Positions 8,510 to 13,570 of a stretch of 13,570 nt of DNA are shown piece by piece (position 1 is the first letter of the stretch; every line of letters begins with the position of its first letter). The notes under the pieces were generated by a model, which was given only the letters and a program-made list of their open reading frames with translations, had not been told where the DNA came from and made no database searches. A program made the position numbers and the translations under genes. This DNA is from Ga0074130 sp964499485 (GTDB lineage Bacteria > Pseudomonadota > Gammaproteobacteria > Burkholderiales > Rhodocyclaceae): assembly GCA_964499485.1 (NCBI GenBank), contig CAZCLF010000040.1, positions 1-13,570 on the forward strand. Reading direction: 5' to 3'.

Positions 8510-9282
8510 CGCGTATCCATCCGACAGCGATTGTCGATCCCAAGGCCAAGATTGCAGATGACGTTGAGATCGGAGCCTATAGCCTGATCGGTCCGAACGT
8601 CGAAATCGGTTCAGGTACAGTTATCGGCCCACATGTGGTGGTGGATGGCCATACTCGGATTGGTGCGCAGAATCGTATTTTCCAGTTTTGCTCAATTGGC
8701 GCAGAGCCGCAGGACAAGAAGTATGCTGGTGAGCCCACCCGTCTTGAGATCGGTGATCGCAATACCATCCGTGAGTCATGTACGTTTAATCTGGGTACGA
8801 TCCAAGACGCCGGTGTGACTCGCGTAGGCAATGACAACTGGATCATGGCATATGTGCATGTCGCGCACGACTGTCAGGTTGGCAACAATGTGATTTTTGC
8901 TAACAGTGTGCAACTGGCTGGCCATGTGCATGTAGGTGACTTTGTCATTCTGGGTGGTTTGTCAGGCGTTCATCAATTTGTGCGTATTGGTGCGCACAGC
9001 ATGGCGGGCATGACAACCAGTTTGTCGCAGGATTTGCCGCCGTATGTCATGGCGTCGGGCAACCCAGCCACAACTCACGGTATCAATAGCGAAGGCTTGA
9101 AGCGTCGTGGTTTTTCTCCGGAAGCGATTGCTGCGCTTCGACGTGCCTACAAGACGCTTTATAAGTCAGGCCTGCGCCTCGAAGAAGCCCGCCAAGCCTT
9201 GACTGAAGAGCTGGGGACTCACCCCGAGTTAAAGCCGCTGGTTGATTTTATTTCCGTCACCGGACGCGGCATCGTCCGCTAA
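8506..9282 (+). CDS. lpxA: UDP-N-acetylglucosamine 3-O-acyltransferase
   Basis: First enzyme of lipid A synthesis: transfers a (R)-3-hydroxyacyl chain from ACP to the 3-OH of UDP-GlcNAc. The 258-aa protein is a hexapeptide-repeat beta helix (residues 1 to about 190) with a C-terminal helical domain. The catalytic His is His121 in VAHDC (E. coli His125); His118, His140 and His156 match other conserved active-site histidines. The position equal to E. coli Gly173, which sets acyl length, is Met169. TFNLGT replaces the enterobacterial TIHRGT, as I recall for Neisseria. I chose ATG 8506, which overlaps the fabZ stop as ATGA and gives MTRIHPTAIVDP. A GTG at 8482 would add eight residues without family support. 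Confidence 0.97.
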   Translation: MTRIHPTAIVDPKAKIADDVEIGAYSLIGPNVEIGSGTVIGPHVVVDGHTRIGAQNRIFQFCSIGAEPQDKKYAGEPTRLEIGDRNTIRESCTFNLGTIQDAGVTRVGNDNWIMAYVHVAHDCQVGNNVIFANSVQLAGHVHVGDFVILGGLSGVHQFVRIGAHSMAGMTTSLSQDLPPYVMASGNPATTHGINSEGLKRRGFSPEAIAALRRAYKTLYKSGLRLEEARQALTEELGTHPELKPLVDFISVTGRGIVR

Positions 9283-9294
9283 GGCTGCTGAAAC

Positions 9295-10446
9295 ATGTCT
9301 GTTCGCATCGCGATGGTGGCAGGCGAGGCCTCTGGTGATTTGCTGGCGGCCCATCTGATTCAAGCTCTGCGTGTGCATTTGCCTGATGCTGAGTTCTATG
9401 GCATTGGTGGACCACGCATGGAGGCTGCCGGTTTCAAATCACTCTGGCCCGCCGAAAAACTAGCGGTACGTGGGTATGCCGAAGTCCTCCGTCACTACAG
9501 AGAAATCGCAGGCATTCGCCGTAATTTGCTTGAGCATGTGCTCAAGGATCGGCCGGATGCATTCATTGGCGTGGATGCACCTGACTTTAATCTGTGGCTT
9601 GAAGAGCGGATTAAGTCAGCTGGCATACCTGCCATTCATTTCGTCAGCCCCTCAATTTGGGCATGGCGAGGTGAGCGTATCCACAAGATCAAAAAAGCCG
9701 TGTCGCGCATGCTGGCACTGTTTCCGTTTGAGCCCGAGTTGTACGAGCGCGAAAACATACCGGTTAGTTATGTGGGCCACCCCTTTGCTGACGTAATTCC
9801 GGTGCAGCCCGATCGTGCAGCGGCATTGGAGCGTCTGGGGCTGGATGAGAAGGGTCTATACATCGCTTTACTGCCTGGTAGCCGCCAATCTGAGGTGGAT
9901 TACATGGCGGAAACGTTTATCGAGACAGGCAAGGTCCTGCTGCAGCGCTTTCCTCAAGCACAGCTATTAGTGCCGTTGATTACCCGTGAAACGCGTGATC
10001 GTTTTGAGCTTGCCTTGTGGAAGTGCGGTGCCCAGAACATGTCTTTCAAAATGCTTTTTGGTCACGCACGCGATGCATTAATGGTGGCCGATGGCGCTTT
10101 GGTGGCGAGTGGTACAGCAACGCTTGAAGCGGCGCTTATCAAAACACCCATGGTGATCACCTACAAGATGTCGCCTTGGTCGTGGCGCCTGATGAAGAAC
10201 AAGGCCTATCAACCGTGGATTGGCTTGCCAAATATTCTTGCCGGAGAATTTGTCGTGCCGGAGTTCCTGCAGGATGAAGCGACTCCAGAAAATTTGGGCC
10301 AAGCATTGGGAAATCTGATCGTCGATAAGGTTGCCCGTAAACGCATCATTGATGTTTTCCAGCGTATTCATTTGACGTTGCGTCAGGGCACGGCCGAGCG
10401 CGCTGCTGCTGCTATCCTTCCGCATTTGAACCGTCCTGCCGTATGA
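9295..10446 (+). CDS. lpxB: Lipid-A-disaccharide synthase
   Basis: Peripheral inner-membrane glycosyltransferase (GT19) that joins UDP-2,3-diacylglucosamine and 2,3-diacylglucosamine 1-phosphate into the lipid A disaccharide. The 383-aa protein (E. coli 382) shows the N-terminal GEASGD at 10-15, GIGGPRMEAAG, GVDAPDFN, SPSIWAWR and VGHPFAD. The C-terminal donor-binding motif LPGSRQSEV starts at residue 193, followed by ASGTATLEAAL and PNILAGEFVVPE. All expected blocks are present and in order. It begins 12 bases after lpxA; its TGA overlaps the start of rnhB as ATGA. LpxC, LpxH and LpxK are not in this window, which is normal for the cluster. Confidence 0.97.
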   Translation: MSVRIAMVAGEASGDLLAAHLIQALRVHLPDAEFYGIGGPRMEAAGFKSLWPAEKLAVRGYAEVLRHYREIAGIRRNLLEHVLKDRPDAFIGVDAPDFNLWLEERIKSAGIPAIHFVSPSIWAWRGERIHKIKKAVSRMLALFPFEPELYERENIPVSYVGHPFADVIPVQPDRAAALERLGLDEKGLYIALLPGSRQSEVDYMAETFIETGKVLLQRFPQAQLLVPLITRETRDRFELALWKCGAQNMSFKMLFGHARDALMVADGALVASGTATLEAALIKTPMVITYKMSPWSWRLMKNKAYQPWIGLPNILAGEFVVPEFLQDEATPENLGQALGNLIVDKVARKRIIDVFQRIHLTLRQGTAERAAAAILPHLNRPAV

Positions 10447-11018
10447 AGATCGCCGGCATCGATGAAGCCGGCAGGGGCCCTCTGGCCGGTAGTGTGGTTG
10501 CTGCTGCAGTTATTCTTGATCCGGCCCATCCGATCGCTGGCCTGAACGACTCCAAAAAACTCAGCGAAAAAGCGCGCGATCGTCTCGCGCCATTGATTCG
10601 TGAGCAAGCCTTGGCGTGGGCGGTCGCTGAAGCCACTGTTGCCGAAATCGACGAGATTAATATTCTGCAAGCCAGCTTATTAGCAATGCGTCGGGCAGTC
10701 GAAGCATTGGCGATTCAACCTGATGCGATTGAGGTGGATGGGCTGCATTGTCCGACCGTATTGATGCCTGCCACCGCGATCGTACAGGGTGACAGTAAAG
10801 TCGCTGCCATTGCCGCCGCATCGATATTGGCTAAGACTGTGCGTGATGCGCAAATGCTGGATATGCATCAACGCTATCCGATGTACGGATTCGATAAGCA
10901 CAAAGGCTACCCGACCGCTGCGCACCTTGCCGCCTTACGCGAGCATGGTGTCGTGATCGAGATCTATCGCAGCAGCTATGCGCCTGTGAGACGATTACTT
11001 GAGGGGGCAGGGCAGTGA
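10443..11018 (+). CDS. rnhB: Ribonuclease HII
   Basis: Cuts the RNA strand of RNA-DNA hybrids and starts removal of single ribonucleotides misincorporated in DNA. The 191-aa protein (E. coli 198) has GIDEAGRGPLAG at 5-16, giving catalytic Asp7 and Glu8 and the GRG loop (10-12) that reads the ribonucleotide. Asp99 (VDG) and Asp117 (GDSK) complete the active site, followed by AAASILAKTVRD. The catalytic residues of the family are all visible. The start ATG overlaps the lpxB stop (ATGA) and its own TGA overlaps the GTG of the next gene. This nucleic-acid gene is thus fused into the lipid A cluster, a common proteobacterial arrangement without a clear functional link. Confidence 0.97.
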   Translation: MKIAGIDEAGRGPLAGSVVAAAVILDPAHPIAGLNDSKKLSEKARDRLAPLIREQALAWAVAEATVAEIDEINILQASLLAMRRAVEALAIQPDAIEVDGLHCPTVLMPATAIVQGDSKVAAIAAASILAKTVRDAQMLDMHQRYPMYGFDKHKGYPTAAHLAALREHGVVIEIYRSSYAPVRRLLEGAGQ

Positions 11019-11788
11019 AACAGATCAGCTCACGCGATAATCCGACCTTCAAAAGCCTGCATCAGTTGGTGGAAAATGCGCGCGAACAACGCCAACGCAA
11101 ACAAACCTTGATTGATGGCATTCACCTGTTGGAAGTGTATTGCCAACACAATGGTCAGCCTGATGTCCTGCTCTTGGCTGAGTCTGCCACGGCTAATCTT
11201 GAAGTCATGCAGCTTGCGCAGCGTTTTTCAGATACGGAAATCCTGTGTTTGCGAGACAGCCTTTTCCGTGAGCTGAGTGGGGTTGCCGCACCGACAGGCA
11301 TTGCCGCAGTTATTCCTATTCCCGACGCTAACGACTCATTGCCGACCCAAACCTGCGTAATGCTGGATGCAGTTCAAGATGCAGGTAATGTTGGATCTAT
11401 CCTCAGAACGGCTGCCGCTGCAGGTGTCAATGATGTGCTTCTCGGTCCAGGCTGTGCTGGCGCATGGACGCCACGCGTATTACGCGCAGCGCAAGGGGCC
11501 CACTTTTCGCTGAACATCTGCGAGCAGGTCGATCTACAGGCTATGCTGAAACAGCTGCCTATGCCCGCGGTGGCAACGGTGGTTGATGTCGAAACCTCGG
11601 TCTATCAGCTCGACCTCAAGCGTCCAATCGCATGGTTATTCGGCAATGAAGGAGCAGGTCTAGCGCCGGAGGTAAGCGCTTTAGCAGCCTTACGTGCGAC
11701 GATCCCGCTGGCCGCAAGCACAGAGTCGCTTAACGTCGCGGCAGCTGCTGCAATCTGTCTGTTTGAAGGGCTACGTCAGCGCAGTTGA
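11015..11788 (+). CDS. TrmH/SpoU-family RNA 2'-O-methyltransferase
   Basis: Member of the SPOUT (trefoil-knot) methyltransferases that use S-adenosylmethionine to methylate ribose 2'-OH in rRNA or tRNA. The 257-aa protein has an N-terminal substrate-binding domain (residues 1 to about 100, with SSRDNPTFK and a basic RQRKQ stretch). The catalytic domain is at about 114-254. SPOUT motif 1 is DAGNVGSILRTA at 122-133 (Asn125, Arg131), motif 2 is FGNEGAG at 209-215 and motif 3 is IPLAASTESLNVAAA at 230-244. It resembles RlmB and TsnR-like enzymes, but the target nucleotide cannot be told from sequence. Start is GTG at 11015, overlapping the rnhB stop (GTGA), with GAGGGGG at 11001-11007 as ribosome binding site. 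Last gene of the packed cluster. Confidence 0.93.
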   Translation: MKQISSRDNPTFKSLHQLVENAREQRQRKQTLIDGIHLLEVYCQHNGQPDVLLLAESATANLEVMQLAQRFSDTEILCLRDSLFRELSGVAAPTGIAAVIPIPDANDSLPTQTCVMLDAVQDAGNVGSILRTAAAAGVNDVLLGPGCAGAWTPRVLRAAQGAHFSLNICEQVDLQAMLKQLPMPAVATVVDVETSVYQLDLKRPIAWLFGNEGAGLAPEVSALAALRATIPLAASTESLNVAAAAAICLFEGLRQRS

Positions 11789-11830
11789 TGCGCCTCTGGC
11801 TTTACGTTAGTCTGATTCAATCCACAACGC

Positions 11831-11836
11831 AGGAGG
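11831..11836 (+). promoter_or_regulatory. Consensus Shine-Dalgarno sequence of the NfeD-like gene
   Basis: AGGAGG, a perfect anti-16S match, stands 4 bases before the ATG at 11841. The gap from the preceding stop (52 bases) is the largest since the window start. I saw no convincing promoter in it. Confidence 0.75.
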
Positions 11837-11840
11837 CAGT

Positions 11841-12284
11841 ATGCAGATTGAATGGTGGTACTGGGTCATCGCGGGTATAGCCTTACTGCTTTCTGAGTTA
11901 GCCATTCCTATTTTTGTGCTGGTCTGGTTCGGCCTCAGTGCTGTCTCAGTTGGAGTGCTACTCGCGCTTTTGCCTAGCCTCAGCCTGACGGTTCAACTCA
12001 GCATCTGGCTGTTGCTCTCGATTGCACTGGTTGTGCTCTGGTTTCGGGTGTTTAAAGTCAATCAGCACAAAACTCATATCGGTATGGCCGATGCCAATCT
12101 CATTGGAGAAATCGGTCTACTCTCGCATGCGGTTGCACCGTTCCAAAAAGGTAAGGTACGTTTTCAGAAGCCCATACTCGGCAGTGAAATCTGGCCTTGC
12201 ATTGCGGATGAAGCGATCGCAGCTGGCGAACGCGTGCGAATTGCTCAGATTGAAGGCAGCATGCTCAAGGTAGAGAAGGTCTGA
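11841..12284 (+). CDS. Short NfeD-like membrane protein (YbbJ type)
   Basis: Small inner-membrane protein of the NfeD family, the truncated form lacking the N-terminal ClpP-like protease domain. The 147-aa product begins with aromatic-rich IEWWYW and has hydrophobic membrane segments at about 6-27, 28-48 and 52-70. A soluble C-terminal domain of about 60 residues follows, of the OB-fold type (IGEIGLLSH through VRIAQIEGSMLKVEKV). Such proteins are usually encoded beside an SPFH/slipin gene and are thought to act as partners in membrane microdomain organisation or quality control; that role is inferred here from the neighbour at 12331. E. coli YbbJ, beside QmcA, is the parallel. The start follows a consensus ribosome binding site. 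Confidence 0.9.
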   Translation: MQIEWWYWVIAGIALLLSELAIPIFVLVWFGLSAVSVGVLLALLPSLSLTVQLSIWLLLSIALVVLWFRVFKVNQHKTHIGMADANLIGEIGLLSHAVAPFQKGKVRFQKPILGSEIWPCIADEAIAAGERVRIAQIEGSMLKVEKV

Positions 12285-12318
12285 GTTCAAACCGCTTTTG
12301 TGACGCCAATCAACATTT

Positions 12319-12325
12319 AAGGAGA
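12319..12325 (+). promoter_or_regulatory. Shine-Dalgarno sequence of qmcA-like gene
   Basis: AAGGAGA ends 5 bases before the ATG at 12331, a strong ribosome binding site that fixes the start. The 46-base gap after the NfeD-like gene holds no clear terminator, so the pair is probably co-transcribed. Confidence 0.7.
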
Positions 12326-12330
12326 AAGTA

Positions 12331-13197
12331 ATGGGAGATGGATTCGTCATCATCATTGCACTGCTGATCTTTGCCATCGTTACACTGGCCAAAGGCATAC
12401 GCATTGTTCCGCAAGGCGAGGAGTGGATCGTCGAGCGACTGGGTAAGTATCACAGCACCTTGCATCCAGGCCTGACAGTCATCATTCCTTACCTTGATCG
12501 CGTGGCATACAAACTGGTCACCAAGGACATCATTCTTGATGTGCAAGAGCAGGAGGTGATCACCCGCGACAACGCTGTCATCCTGACGAATGCGATTGCT
12601 TTCATTAAGGTGACCGACCCCATCAAGGCTGTCTACGGCGTCGTCGATTTCTCCGAAGCGATTCGCAATCTGATTATGACCACTTTGCGTTCGATCATCG
12701 GTGAAATGGATCTTGATGCCGCATTGTCGAGCCGTGACAAGATCAAAGCCCGTTTGCGTGAAAGCATCGCCGATGAGGCGGTTGATTGGGGACTGACGGT
12801 GAAATCGGTTGAGATTCAGGACATCAATCCTTCGGAGTCCATGCAGAAGGCAATGGAGGCGCAAGCCTCGGCCGAGCGTGAGCGCAAAGCCATGGTAACT
12901 AAGGCTGAGGGCACGAAGCAATCCGCCATTTTGCAAGCTGAAGCGCGCTTGGAGTCTGCCCGCCGTGATGCAGAGGCGCAAGTGACATTGGCCGAAGCCA
13001 GCGCTGAAGGAATCCGTCGTGTGACATCCGCACTCGGTGGGACGGATGCCTCTATGCGCTATCTTCTCGGCGAAAAATACTTGGCGGCATTGAACGGCTT
13101 GGCGATTTCTGAAAATGCCAAGACAGTCGTTCTGCCAACGGATATTCAGGACGCAGTGCGTGGCTTGTTTGCACGCGGTAAAGGTGGTATTGAGTAA
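12331..13197 (+). CDS. qmcA: SPFH/Band 7 (stomatin-prohibitin) membrane protein, QmcA type
   Basis: Membrane-anchored scaffold protein of the SPFH superfamily. Homologues form large oligomers in the inner membrane and are linked to control of membrane proteases such as FtsH. The 288-aa protein has one N-terminal membrane segment (about residues 5-20) followed by GIRIVPQGEEWIVERLGKY, the usual start of the Band 7 domain. That domain runs to about 175, with LHPGL, IPYLDRV and EIQDINP. A long Ala/Glu/Arg-rich coiled coil lies at about 175-230, and a hydrophobic C-terminal helix holds YLLGEKYLAALNGLA. It is slightly shorter than E. coli QmcA (305 aa). The pairing with the NfeD-like gene supports the assignment. 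A 223-aa antisense frame inside it is a shadow. Confidence 0.92.
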   Translation: MGDGFVIIIALLIFAIVTLAKGIRIVPQGEEWIVERLGKYHSTLHPGLTVIIPYLDRVAYKLVTKDIILDVQEQEVITRDNAVILTNAIAFIKVTDPIKAVYGVVDFSEAIRNLIMTTLRSIIGEMDLDAALSSRDKIKARLRESIADEAVDWGLTVKSVEIQDINPSESMQKAMEAQASAERERKAMVTKAEGTKQSAILQAEARLESARRDAEAQVTLAEASAEGIRRVTSALGGTDASMRYLLGEKYLAALNGLAISENAKTVVLPTDIQDAVRGLFARGKGGIE

Positions 13198-13201
13198 GCA
13201 A

Positions 13202-13230
13202 ACCTAGACGTGATTCTGGTACGTTTTTTT
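13202..13230 (+). terminator. Possible weak intrinsic terminator after qmcA
   Basis: ACCTAGA (13202-13208) can pair with TCTGGT (13215-13220) as six base pairs with one bulged T, closing a six-base loop. A run of seven Ts (13224-13230) begins three bases after the stem. The stem is short and imperfect, so it may be a weak terminator or only the AT-rich upstream region of the following promoter. Confidence 0.4.
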
Positions 13231-13240
13231 GTGGTCAGTC

Positions 13241-13268
13241 TTGACACAAAAACAAAACCGCCTATAAT
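13241..13268 (+). promoter_or_regulatory. Strong sigma70-type promoter of the tRNA cluster
   Basis: TTGACA at 13241-13246 and TATAAT at 13263-13268, both perfect consensus hexamers, are separated by 16 bases. Transcription should start near 13275, leaving a leader of only about 6-7 bases before the tRNA-Gly 5' end for RNase P to remove. An AT-rich stretch including seven Ts lies just upstream and could act as an UP-like element. Confidence 0.92.
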
Positions 13269-13281
13269 GCACACCTGTTCT

Positions 13282-13357
13282 GCGGGAGTAGCTCAGTTGG
13301 TAGAGCGATACCTTGCCAAGGTATAGGTCGAGAGTTCGAGACTCTTCTCCCGCTCCA
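13282..13357 (+). tRNA. tRNA-Gly (anticodon GCC)
   Basis: A 76-base cloverleaf with encoded CCA. The acceptor stem GCGGGAG (13282-13288) pairs with CTCCCGC (13347-13353), followed by discriminator T and CCA at 13355-13357. The D arm contains AGCTCAGTTGGTAGAGC. The anticodon stem ATACC/GGTAT closes loop TTGCCAA with anticodon GCC at 13315-13317, reading GGC and GGU. The T arm is GAGAG/CTCTT around TTCGAGA, with one G-T pair. It lies directly behind the promoter at 13241. An identical copy starts at 13516. Confidence 0.98.
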
Positions 13358-13367
13358 GAATTCCACT

Positions 13368-13408
13368 AAAAGGGAAAGCTCAAGGGTAACCGGAAGCTTT
13401 CCCTTTTT
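13368..13408 (+). terminator. Terminator-like hairpin between tRNA-Gly and tRNA-Cys
   Basis: A perfect 13-base-pair inverted repeat, AAAAGGGAAAGCT (13368-13380) with AGCTTTCCCTTTT (13395-13407), ends in a run of five Ts (13404-13408). Three more pairs (ACT with AGT) can form across one bulged T. The 14-base loop can close further by GG/CC pairing over a GTAA tetraloop. The A-run on the left and T-run on the right make it look like a bidirectional Rho-independent terminator. Its position, 10 bases after one tRNA and 24 before the next, is unusual. It could instead be a partial attenuator or a processing structure. Confidence 0.75.
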
Positions 13409-13432
13409 AGTCAGTAGCAATTAAGTATGTAG

Positions 13433-13506
13433 GGCGCGGTAGCAAAGCGGTTATGCACCGGATTGCAAATCCGTGTAGGTCGGTTCGACTCCGGCCCGCG
13501 CCTCCA
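13433..13506 (+). tRNA. tRNA-Cys (anticodon GCA)
   Basis: A 74-base cloverleaf with encoded CCA. The acceptor stem GGCGCGG (13433-13439) pairs with CCGCGCC (13496-13502); discriminator T (13503) is the expected cysteine identity base, then CCA at 13504-13506. The anticodon loop TTGCAAA carries GCA at 13465-13467, reading UGC and UGU. The T arm is GTCGG/CCGGC around TTCGACT. The outermost anticodon-stem pair (13458 with 13474) is a C-T mismatch where E. coli has G-U. No strong promoter is visible between the upstream hairpin and this gene. Confidence 0.97.
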
Positions 13507-13515
13507 AGTTTTAAA

Positions 13516-13570
13516 GCGGGAGTAGCTCAGTTGGTAGAGCGATACCTTGCCAAGGTATAGGTCGAGAGTT
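13516..13570 (+). tRNA. tRNA-Gly (GCC), second copy, truncated by window end
   Basis: The 55 bases to the window edge are identical to the first 55 bases of the tRNA-Gly at 13282, covering the 5' acceptor strand, D arm, anticodon arm with GCC at 13549-13551, variable loop and the start of the T arm. It begins 9 bases after the CCA of tRNA-Cys, so it is almost certainly co-transcribed with it. The 3' part lies outside the window. Confidence 0.95.

Larger units (their letters stand above)
13282..13570 (+). repeat. Direct repeat of tRNA-Gly sequence (13282-13336 and 13516-13570)
   Basis: Two exact 55-base copies 234 bases apart, the second cut by the window end. Flanking bases differ (TTCT before the first copy, TAAA before the second), so within the window the duplicated unit is the tRNA gene itself rather than a larger block. 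Confidence 0.85.

Noticed and set aside
11785..11813. Possible promoter before the NfeD-like gene (TTGATG, 17 bases, TAGTCT)
   Set aside because: Both hexamers are poor matches to consensus; not strong enough to report as a promoter.
12310..12981. 223-aa minus-strand open frame inside the qmcA-like gene
   Set aside because: Antisense to a well-supported SPFH gene, no family resemblance, and no ribosome binding site that I could recognise; best read as a shadow frame.
13421..13432. TATGTA as a -10 element for tRNA-Cys
   Set aside because: It lies almost against the mature tRNA 5' end, leaving no room for a start site, and no -35 element is visible.
1..13570. Neisseria-type DNA uptake sequences, insertion sequences, CRISPR arrays or prophage genes
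   Set aside because: None was seen: no GCCGTCTGAA repeats, no transposase or integrase frames, and no spaced short repeats. The tRNA-Gly duplication is not accompanied by an integrase.

Overview
The window is a stretch of core chromosome from a Gram-negative bacterium, most likely a betaproteobacterium. The gene order uppS-cdsA-dxr-rseP-bamA-skp-lpxD-fabZ-lpxA-lpxB-rnhB followed by a SpoU methyltransferase is typical of proteobacteria. Local signatures such as TFNLGT in LpxA, AVRGYAEVL in LpxB and RISNFLLWQ in UppS match beta-type sequences I remember (for example Neisseria). No Neisseria-type DNA uptake repeats are visible. The genus cannot be fixed from sequence alone.

Positions 1-11788 are one tightly packed plus-strand gene cluster for building the envelope. 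uppS makes the C55 carrier lipid, cdsA makes CDP-diacylglycerol and dxr opens the MEP isoprenoid pathway that feeds UppS. rseP is the site-2 protease of the envelope stress response. bamA and skp insert and chaperone outer-membrane proteins. lpxD, fabZ, lpxA and lpxB perform early lipid A steps, with fabZ at the branch to fatty acid synthesis. rnhB and the RNA methyltransferase gene close the cluster. Seven junctions overlap by 1-8 bases and the other gaps up to position 11788 are 4-19 bases, so translational coupling and a shared transcript are likely.

Positions 11841-13197 hold a separate two-gene module, a short NfeD-like membrane protein and a QmcA-type SPFH protein. Each has a strong Shine-Dalgarno sequence, and a possible weak terminator follows.

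Positions 13241-13570 hold a stable-RNA unit: a near-perfect sigma70 promoter, tRNA-Gly(GCC), a terminator-like hairpin, tRNA-Cys(GCA), and the first 55 bases of an identical second tRNA-Gly cut by the window edge.

I saw no insertion sequence, CRISPR array, prophage, toxin-antitoxin pair or unknown gene system. The points most worth a second look are the Met at the acyl-length position of LpxA and the terminator-like hairpin inside the tRNA cluster.
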